This document shows, in pieces, positions 14,437 through 19,367 of a stretch of 19,367 nucleotides of DNA; positions within the stretch are counted from its first letter, which is position 1, and the number at the start of each line of letters is the position of its first letter. The notes under the pieces were generated by a model that had not been told where the DNA came from, searched no databases, and saw only the letters and a list, made by a program, of their open reading frames with translations. The DNA lies in NCBI GenBank assembly GCA_037440765.1, contig JBBITL010000079.1, forward strand, positions 1 to 19,367, given 5' to 3'. Made by a program: the position numbers and the translations under genes. Origin of the DNA: DTKY01 sp037440765. GTDB taxonomy: Bacteria; Acidobacteriota; Terriglobia; Bryobacterales; Bryobacteraceae.

Positions 14437-14992
14437 GGCTGCCGCTACCCGCCCGCAGCATGTCGTCCCCGGTCCTGTGGAGCATGTTGCGGACCCGCGC
14501 CAGTTCCCGCCGCAACAGCGGGTTCTCCGGGAACCCGGCGACCAGGCCCGCCGCCACGCATAGCGCGAACAACGCATCGCGGTCGCCGCTGTCGGAGGAC
14601 AGCCGTGAGTTGGCTCGCTGGCGGGCCGTCTCGATCAGGCGGAACATCCGCTCGCGCAGGGCCGGGTCCGGCTTAAGCTTGCGCCGGTCAACCACTCTCT
14701 CGTCGTTTTCGAAGAAGTCTATCTGGAGGATCTTGAGCCGGTCCAGTTCAGAAAAAAAGTAAACGGCCGCCTTCACCGAGTAGGGCAGCGGGAGCTCGGG
14801 GCGCCGCGAGATCTCCCGGTCCAGGATGGTGTGCGCGCCCGGGAAGTCAAAGTTGTACATGCGCACGAAAGCCTGCCCCACGGCGCTTCCCGCCTCGGCC
14901 CGGGCGTGCTCCGTCCCCAGCCCGGCGAAGACGGCCAGGAATAAGACAACAGGACGCAAGCCGGCAGCATACCGCGCTGCGGACGCAGCCAC
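14432..14992 (-). CDS. Exported TPR-like hypothetical protein, probably internally deleted
   Basis: The product (186 aa from GTG 14992; a TTG at 14959 would give a tighter signal peptide starting RPVVLFLAVFAGLG) has an N-terminal secretion signal. A conserved-looking block follows: FVRMYNFDFPGAHTILDREI, then YSVKAAVYFFSELDRL and RRKLKPDPALRERMF. It resembles the first part of secreted tetratricopeptide-type proteins of Acidobacteriota, recalled as about 300 aa. After CVAAGLVAG (about residue 152) the text changes at once to FPENPLLRRELARV, which in that family belongs near the C-terminus, so about 120 residues seem to be missing in frame. It is divergent from the M28 peptidase gene. Function is unknown, and the product may be inactive. 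Confidence 0.55.
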   Translation of the reverse strand: MAASAARYAAGLRPVVLFLAVFAGLGTEHARAEAGSAVGQAFVRMYNFDFPGAHTILDREISRRPELPLPYSVKAAVYFFSELDRLKILQIDFFENDERVVDRRKLKPDPALRERMFRLIETARQRANSRLSSDSGDRDALFALCVAAGLVAGFPENPLLRRELARVRNMLHRTGDDMLRAGSGSQ

Positions 14993-15018
14993 AGTACACT
15001 GAAGAATCAGGGCTAGCT

Positions 15019-16632
15019 ATGCGACACCTCATCATCCTCATGGCTGTGGCAGCGGGACTAACGGCGCAGATCCAGGAAATCTCGGGCGAGCGCATCCGGG
15101 CACACGTGAAGTTTTTGGCCAGCGACCTGCTGGAGGGCCGCGGCGTGGGCACGCGCGGGGGCGATCTGGCAACCGAGTACCTGGCCGCCCAGATGGCGCT
15201 GGCCGGAGCCCGGCCCGCCGGCGGCAGCGGGACGTACTTTCAGAAGGTCCCTCTGATCGGCGTCGAGCCGCTGCCTGCGACCAGCGTTTCGGCCGAGCGC
15301 GGCGGCAAGACCGTGCCGCTCCGCTGGCTCTCCGACTTCGTCGGGTCCAACTACCGCCAGCGCCCCGTGGACGAGTTCGACGCGGAGGCCGTCTTCGTCG
15401 GACACGGCATCGTAGCTCCGGAGTTCCAGTGGGACGACTTCAAGGGCGTGGATGTCCGCGGCAAGGTCGTCGTTCTGTTCACCAATGAACCGGCGTCGAG
15501 CGACCCCAAGTTCTTCGGAGGCCGGGCCCTTACTTACTACGGCCGGTGGACCTACAAGTACGAGCAGGCGGCCCGGGCCGGAGCGCTGGCAGCCATCATC
15601 ATCCACACGACCCCCACCGCTGGCTACGGGTGGGAGGTCGTGCGCACTTCCTGGGGAGGCGAAGGCCCCTACGTGAAGCTGGCGGCGGGCCGCGAGGACC
15701 TCGCATTTGCCGGCTGGGTGACAGAGGAAGCCGGAGGCAGGCTGCTCGCTCTGGCCGGCCGGACCGTTCCCGAGCTGCTCAAGGCCGCCGGGTCGCGCGA
15801 TTTCAAGCCCATCCCGCTCGGCGTGCGCATCCGCGGCCGTGTGGAGAGCAAGATCCGCGACATCAACACCTCCAACGTCGCCGCCATCATACCCGGCAGC
15901 GATCCGGTCATCGGCAGCGAGGCCGTCATTTTCAGCGCCCACTGGGATCACCTCGGCGTGGGCGAGGCCGTCAACGGCGACTCCATTTACAACGGCGCGG
16001 TGGACAACGCCACCGGCTGCGCCATGCTGATTGAGATCGCCCGCCTGTGGGCGTCCCTCGAGCAGAAACCGCGCCGCTCGGCCCTGTTCCTGCTGTTGAC
16101 GGCCGAAGAGGGCGGCTTGCGCGGATCGGAGTTCTATGCCGCCAACCCGATCATTCCTCCCGGCAAGACCGCCGTGGCGCTGAACATCGACGCCATCTTC
16201 CCCTTCGGGCGGACCCGGGACGTGGTGGTGAACGGGGCCGAGCGCACCACCTTCTGGCCACAGGTGCAGGCGGCCGCCGCGCGCATGAACCTGACCATCC
16301 GGCCGGATCCCCGCCCCGAGCAGGGCAGTTTCTACCGCTCCGATCACTTCCCCTTCGCCAAGGCGGGCATCCCCGCCTTCTCGGTGGACGAGGGCGACCA
16401 GTATGTCGGCAGGACGGAGGACTACGGAGCGAAACTCTTTCAGGAGTACAACGCGAAGCATTACCACCAGCCCTCCGACGAGTACCGCGACGACTGGGAC
16501 TTCTCCAACATGGAGCAGGTGGCGCGATTCGCCTTCCTGCTCGGCCAAAGCGCCGCTAACCTGGACCGGCTGCCCACCTGGAGCCCCGGCGACGAATTCC
16601 TTCCCGCGCGCCTCAAGAGTGGAGTGAAGTAG
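15019..16632 (+). CDS. Secreted M28-family zinc metallopeptidase with PA domain
   Basis: A 537-aa exported peptidase (aminopeptidase or carboxypeptidase type). Residues 1-16 form a signal peptide (RHLIILMAVAAGLTAQ). A protease-associated domain lies at about 120-270. The M28 core carries the co-catalytic zinc ligands: His308 in SAHWDHLGVG, Asp329 in NGAVDNATG, the catalytic and ligand Glu pair 363-364 in TAEEGGLRGS, Asp391 in LNIDAIFP, and His483 in KHYHQPSDEY. AGGG-type bases (TCAGGG) lie six bases before the ATG. The next gene starts 6 bases after the stop, so it heads a cluster of three exported proteins. It probably acts in the periplasm or outside the cell; its peptide substrate is not predictable. 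Confidence 0.93.
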   Translation: MRHLIILMAVAAGLTAQIQEISGERIRAHVKFLASDLLEGRGVGTRGGDLATEYLAAQMALAGARPAGGSGTYFQKVPLIGVEPLPATSVSAERGGKTVPLRWLSDFVGSNYRQRPVDEFDAEAVFVGHGIVAPEFQWDDFKGVDVRGKVVVLFTNEPASSDPKFFGGRALTYYGRWTYKYEQAARAGALAAIIIHTTPTAGYGWEVVRTSWGGEGPYVKLAAGREDLAFAGWVTEEAGGRLLALAGRTVPELLKAAGSRDFKPIPLGVRIRGRVESKIRDINTSNVAAIIPGSDPVIGSEAVIFSAHWDHLGVGEAVNGDSIYNGAVDNATGCAMLIEIARLWASLEQKPRRSALFLLLTAEEGGLRGSEFYAANPIIPPGKTAVALNIDAIFPFGRTRDVVVNGAERTTFWPQVQAAAARMNLTIRPDPRPEQGSFYRSDHFPFAKAGIPAFSVDEGDQYVGRTEDYGAKLFQEYNAKHYHQPSDEYRDDWDFSNMEQVARFAFLLGQSAANLDRLPTWSPGDEFLPARLKSGVK

Positions 16633-16638
16633 CCCTCT

Positions 16639-17219
16639 ATGTACGCATACTCGAGACTGTTAACATGCCTGGCGGTAGCCGCGGGTTGGGCGGGAGCCCT
16701 GGTGTCTCCAGCCGCCGCGCAGCAACAGAAGCAGTATGACTATCGTGTCCTCGCCGCCAACCGGACCTCGACAGCCGAAAAGGAGATGAACGAGGCGGCC
16801 GATGCCGGGTACGTCTTCGCCGCAGTGATGGGGGGTGAAACCGGCTTCGGGGGCAACGAGGTCGTTGTCGTCATGACAAAGGACGCCTCCGTCTCCGATG
16901 GGCAGAAGCGGGCCTACAAGCTGCTCGCCACCAGCCGGACCTCAACCATGCAGAAGGAGATGCAGCAACTGGGGGACGAGGGTTTCGACTACCGCGGCCA
17001 GACCGTGTTCTCCTCCACCTTCGGGGGCAAGGAGATCGGACTCCCGGACATGATGCGAAGAGCTACGAGTTCAGGCTGCTGGCCACGTCCCGCACCTCCA
17101 CCATGCAGAAGGAACTGCGCGAGGCCGGCGACGCAGGCTACAGGCTGGTCGGGATGACCGTCGGAAGGACGTCCATGGGCGGATCGGAACTTGTCAGCAT
17201 CTTGCGGAAGGAACGCTAA
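16639..17219 (+). CDS. Exported three-repeat protein, frameshifted between repeats 2 and 3
   Basis: After a signal peptide (LTCLAVAAGWAGALVSPAAA), the protein consists of three similar units of 52-58 residues, beginning at about 16741 (YRVLAANRTSTAEKEM), 16915 (YKLLATSRTSTMQKEM) and 17070 (FRLLATSRTSTMQKEL). Each unit continues with a Gly-rich stretch such as TGFGGNEVVVVM or TSMGGSELVSIL. The first two units are in one frame, which would end at 17157. The third is in the frame one base over (17040-17219) and ends with TAA overlapping the next ATG. The spacing of repeats 2 and 3 is 155 bases, one short of 52 codons, so a single-base loss near 17040 explains the break. A sequencing error, a recent mutation or frameshifting are all possible. 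No known function. Confidence 0.7.
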
Positions 17220-17845
17220 TGCGTCCGCGCCTGTTGTGGCTCGCGCCTGCGCTGCATCTCTGCCTGCTGCCCGCGCAAGGCCAGCCCGTGAGCGAGAAGC
17301 GGGCGCGCGAGACGATTGCCGCCATGCGCGTGAACGGCCGCGTCGGCGGCAGCTTTGACTTGCGCGTCACGGCCACCGACAGGAGCTACAACTACAAGCT
17401 GAGGGCGACTTGGCTCACACCCCAGGTCTTTGAAGCCGCGGGAGCGGTCCTCGAATCTGCCAAGGGGATGGCCGCCGGAGACGCCCAGCGCCTGCTCCAG
17501 GAATTCACCTCCGAACCGGCTCACTACGTGCTCGTAGAACTGGATCCGCGCGAGGGCTCCGGGGTGATCCCCAGGGACTGGCTTTCGCGTTTCGGCCCCA
17601 AAGGCGTCCCCGAACGGCAGGTGGTGGGGCAGGTGGTGGCCCAGGAGGGCGGCTGGCGAGCGCTGATGGGCGCCTTCCCCCGCGACTACGCCTACGATGT
17701 GTTCATCGTCCGGTTCCCCGTGACCACATCGGACGGGACCAGCGTTCTTCAACCGGCGGACAAGGAAGCTCAGTTAATGGTGAGGATCTACAGCAAGGGT
17801 GGGGCCGTGGACTGGAGGGTGCCCACAGCATCGCCCGGTCCCTGA
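17219..17845 (+). CDS. Hypothetical exported protein (208 aa)
   Basis: The product begins with a signal peptide (LLWLAPALHLCLLPAQGQ) and continues as a soluble protein with alternating polar and hydrophobic strands. Its ATG shares a base with the TAA of the repeat protein's third frame (TAATG), implying coupled translation of that frame. I recognise no family, catalytic motif or metal site. Internal text such as SFDLRVTATDRSYNYKLRAT and HYVLVELDPREGSGVIPRDW looks like beta-rich extracytoplasmic material. It is the last of three exported proteins in the cluster beginning with the M28 peptidase. Confidence 0.75.
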   Translation: MRPRLLWLAPALHLCLLPAQGQPVSEKRARETIAAMRVNGRVGGSFDLRVTATDRSYNYKLRATWLTPQVFEAAGAVLESAKGMAAGDAQRLLQEFTSEPAHYVLVELDPREGSGVIPRDWLSRFGPKGVPERQVVGQVVAQEGGWRALMGAFPRDYAYDVFIVRFPVTTSDGTSVLQPADKEAQLMVRIYSKGGAVDWRVPTASPGP

Positions 17846-17964
17846 AGTCAGAAGTTCGCAGGCCTGCAAGCCCACTCCCTCACGGTCGCGGTTCTGTGCA
17901 ACACCTCGAAAGCACAGAACCGCGCGCCCCAGCAAGGGCGCATTTGTTCAGCTAACTTCTGACT
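17846..17964. repeat. Inverted-repeat element with nested hairpins (REP/MITE-like)
   Basis: The outer ends AGTCAGAAGTT (17846-17856) and AACTTCTGACT (17954-17964) are perfect 11-base inverted repeats. Inside, CGCGGTTCTGTGC (17887-17899) pairs perfectly over 13 bases with GCACAGAACCGCG (17912-17924). A third stem, GCGCCC (17924-17929) with GGGCGC (17936-17941), is followed by ATTTGTT. The element fills the gap between two convergent genes and its right end lies in the last codons of ispF. The layout resembles repetitive extragenic palindromes or a tiny non-autonomous element. The stems may also stop transcription from both sides. Confidence 0.65.
17924..17948 (+). terminator. Possible terminator hairpin after the exported-protein cluster
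   Basis: The stem GCGCCC / GGGCGC with a six-base loop (CAGCAA) is followed by the weakly T-rich ATTTGTT. It lies about 80 bases after the stop of the exported protein at 17845. The short T tract makes efficient intrinsic termination uncertain. Confidence 0.3.
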
Positions 17965-18454
17965 CGGGGCGCCACACACTGCGGATGGTCACTACGGCCT
18001 GCGCTTCGGCCGAGAGCCCCTCACCCACGGGGCCGAGTTTCTCGGCCGTCTTGAACTTCACCGACACGCACTCCGGCGCGAGAGCCAGGGCCTCGGCCAG
18101 TTTCTGCCGCATGGCCGGGCGGTAGTGGTTCAGCTTGGGCCGCTCCAGGATCACCGTGGAGTCGACGTTCGCGATCGCGTAGCCGGCCGCCGTCAGCAGC
18201 CCGCAGGCATGGCGCAGGAATTGAAGGCTGTCAGCGCCCGCCCAGCGCGGGTCGGTGTCCGGGAAGTGCTGGCCGATGTCGCCCAGCGCCGCGGCCCCTA
18301 ACACGGCGTCCGTGATGGCGTGCGCCAGCACGTCGGCGTCCGAGTGCCCTTCCAGCCCCATCTCGGAAGGGATCTCCACTCCGCCCAGAACCAGCCGCCG
18401 GCCAGCCGCCAGGCGGTGCGAGTCCCAGCCGGTTCCGGTGCGGTACTCGCTCAC
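17948..18454 (-). CDS. ispF: 2-C-methyl-D-erythritol 2,4-cyclodiphosphate synthase
   Basis: IspF closes the cyclodiphosphate ring in the fifth step of the MEP isoprenoid pathway. Metal ligands Asp11 and His13 are in GWDSHRL and His45 in HSDADVLAHAITDA. GDIGQHFPDTDP and the C-terminal VKFKTAEKLGPVGEGLSA (the substrate and trimer-pore region) are typical. The start is GTG 18454-18452, overlapping the ispD stop by four bases (GTGA). At 168 aa it is about ten residues longer than usual; the extra tail (WRPESEVS) is encoded within the right end of the inverted-repeat element at 17954-17964. The product is cytoplasmic, trimeric in the family, and co-transcribed with ispD. Confidence 0.95.
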   Translation of the reverse strand: MSEYRTGTGWDSHRLAAGRRLVLGGVEIPSEMGLEGHSDADVLAHAITDAVLGAAALGDIGQHFPDTDPRWAGADSLQFLRHACGLLTAAGYAIANVDSTVILERPKLNHYRPAMRQKLAEALALAPECVSVKFKTAEKLGPVGEGLSAEAQAVVTIRSVWRPESEVS

Positions 18455-19176
18455 GGGTTTCTCTTGCGGGCGGTTTCCTCGGCCAGGAACAGGCGGGCCA
18501 GGTCCATATCGGACGGCTTGGTGATCTTGATGTTGCGGTCGCTGCCGGGCACCACGGAGACCTCGACCTGCTCCAGGCGCTCCACCAGGCTGGACTCGTC
18601 CGTGCCCACGAAACCGTCCGCGCGGGCTTGCTCGAAGGCGCGCCTGAGCAGCGCGTGCCGGAAAACCTGCGGAGTCTGCGCCAGCACCAGCCGGTCCCTG
18701 GACAGGGTCCCGTGGATCTTGTTCCGGCGCACCTGCTTGACCGTGTCCACCGGCACTATGCCCACGATCGCCGCCCCGGCCTGGGCGGCCTCTCGCACCG
18801 CTCTCTCGATGACCGCCGGCTCGATGAAGGGCCGCACGGCGTCGTGCACCGCCACCAGGTCGACATCGGGGCCGAGCGCCGTCAGGGCGTTCTCCACCGA
18901 CTGCTGGCGCGTGTCGCCGCCCTCCACCAACCGGACCGGCTTGGAGGGGCGCTCCAGCGCCAGCATCGTCTCGACCCACGGGAAGTCGTCCTTGCGCAAC
19001 GCCACCACGATCTGGGTGATCGAGGAGCAGGAGACGAACTTGCGAATAGTGTGGAGCAGTATGGGCGACCCGTCCAGCAGCATGAACTGCTTCCGGCTGA
19101 TCCCGGCTCGTTGCTGGCTGGGCCGCCCCATCCGGGTCCCCAAACCGGCGGCTGGAAGTATCACTGCGACTTTCAT
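18451..19176 (-). CDS. ispD: 2-C-methyl-D-erythritol 4-phosphate cytidylyltransferase
   Basis: IspD joins CTP to methylerythritol phosphate, the third step of the MEP pathway. The 241-aa product has the nucleotidyltransferase loop VILPAAGLGTRMG (5-17) with the expected Lys in SRKQFMLLDG (28-37). EGGDTRQQSVENAL, VHDAVRPFI and TPQVFRHALLRRAF are the conserved family blocks. GTDESSLVE and GSDRNIKITKPSDM complete the CTP/MEP site. The ATG at 19176 has no strong ribosome site and lies 27 bases after the upstream PIN/TRAM gene. It overlaps ispF by four bases, so the two enzymes are made together. Confidence 0.96.
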   Translation of the reverse strand: MKVAVILPAAGLGTRMGRPSQQRAGISRKQFMLLDGSPILLHTIRKFVSCSSITQIVVALRKDDFPWVETMLALERPSKPVRLVEGGDTRQQSVENALTALGPDVDLVAVHDAVRPFIEPAVIERAVREAAQAGAAIVGIVPVDTVKQVRRNKIHGTLSRDRLVLAQTPQVFRHALLRRAFEQARADGFVGTDESSLVERLEQVEVSVVPGSDRNIKITKPSDMDLARLFLAEETARKRNP

Positions 19177-19203
19177 ATGGCTGACGTGCGCGCGGGAGGC
19201 ATC

Positions 19204-19367
19204 CTACCTCGGCTGGGCGGGGGCGGCCTGCTCCCGCTGGGGCCGCTCCTGCGTCTTCTCGCCGGACGCCTTCTCGTAGACTGAGTGCACCCTCTCGTCG
19301 TAGCGGCCGAAAATCATCTTGCCGGCCGTGGTTTGCAGCACGCTGGTGACCGAGACGTCGATGGTCT
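19204..19367 (-). CDS. PIN/TRAM domain protein (YacL-like), C-terminal end only
   Basis: Only the last 54 codons are inside the window. The text TIDVSVTSVLQTTAGKMIFG is the characteristic end of the TRAM domain in YacL-type PIN/TRAM proteins. It is followed by a charged, Gln/Pro-rich tail (EKASGEKTQERPQREQ) and a TAG stop at 19206-19204. Family members are membrane-anchored PIN-fold proteins, presumed RNases, and often lie directly upstream of ispD-ispF in bacteria, as here. The function in this organism is inferred from the family and position. Confidence 0.75.
   Translation of the reverse strand, partial: TIDVSVTSVLQTTAGKMIFGRYDERVHSVYEKASGEKTQERPQREQAAPAQPR

Noticed and set aside
13702..14577. 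A single 291-aa minus-strand gene
   Set aside because: Only residues 48-130 look like protein. The rest is out of frame with the acyl-CoA synthetase text, so it is a chance frame across a relic.
15058..16548. A 496-aa open frame on the minus strand
   Set aside because: It is antisense to the M28 peptidase, whose zinc ligands and signal peptide are complete. No motif is recognisable in the shadow frame.
17030..17050. Programmed -1 frameshift site
   Set aside because: There is no classical slippery heptamer and no strong stem directly downstream, so a lost base or sequencing error is the simpler explanation.
1..19367. tRNA, rRNA or CRISPR array
   Set aside because: I saw no cloverleaf with the conserved T-loop text, no rRNA text and no regularly spaced repeats in reading through both strands by eye.

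Overview
The window is a GC-rich bacterial chromosome segment packed with short-spaced genes on both strands. The following point to an Acidobacteriota genome of the Bryobacterales/Solibacterales type: twin-arginine-like leaders on enzyme families that are usually cytoplasmic, an ispD-ispF pair behind a PIN/TRAM protein, a Cys-containing Lgt signature, and a small exported protein paired with an amidase. This assignment is inference from gene content and style, because no rRNA gene is present.

Layout. 1-304 (-) is the 5' part of a Gfo/Idh/MocA oxidoreductase. 406-510 (-) is a 34-residue membrane peptide. 609-2249 (+) holds a tiny exported protein directly abutting an amidase-signature hydrolase, behind a consensus TATAAT promoter that places transcription start on the ATG. 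2254-7196 (-) is a tight housekeeping operon, ileS-lspA-lgt followed by a ZIP metal transporter. 7256-7776 (-) is a broken PIN-domain (VapC-like) toxin gene. 7779-9764 (-) is a YjhG/YagF-type sugar-acid (D-xylonate) dehydratase. 9845-12335 (+) is the operon coaD, class I aminotransferase, manA-like isomerase. 12404-13726 (+) is a DegT/StrS aminotransferase with an Arg-rich leader and its own promoter.

13733-14436 (-) is gene wreckage: pieces of a fatty-acyl-reductase-type NAD-binding domain and of an acyl-CoA synthetase, joined with frameshifts and deletions. 14432-14992 (-) is a secreted TPR-like protein that appears internally deleted. 15019-17845 (+) is a cluster of three exported proteins: an M28 peptidase, a protein with three ~55-residue repeats interrupted by a single-base frameshift, and a hypothetical exported protein. 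17846-17964 is an inverted-repeat element with nested hairpins. 17948-19367 (-) is ispF-ispD of the MEP isoprenoid pathway, preceded by the 3' end of a PIN/TRAM protein.

Most of the segment is ordinary metabolism and envelope maintenance: isoleucyl-tRNA charging, lipoprotein maturation, coenzyme A synthesis and isoprenoid precursor synthesis. The unusual material is the decayed accessory islands at 7.3-7.8 kb and 13.7-15.0 kb, the palindromic element at 17.9 kb, the leaderless small-protein/amidase unit, and the frameshifted repeat protein. No complete transposon, CRISPR array, tRNA or rRNA was seen, and no clearly new multi-gene system; the small-protein/amidase unit is the best candidate for undescribed biology.
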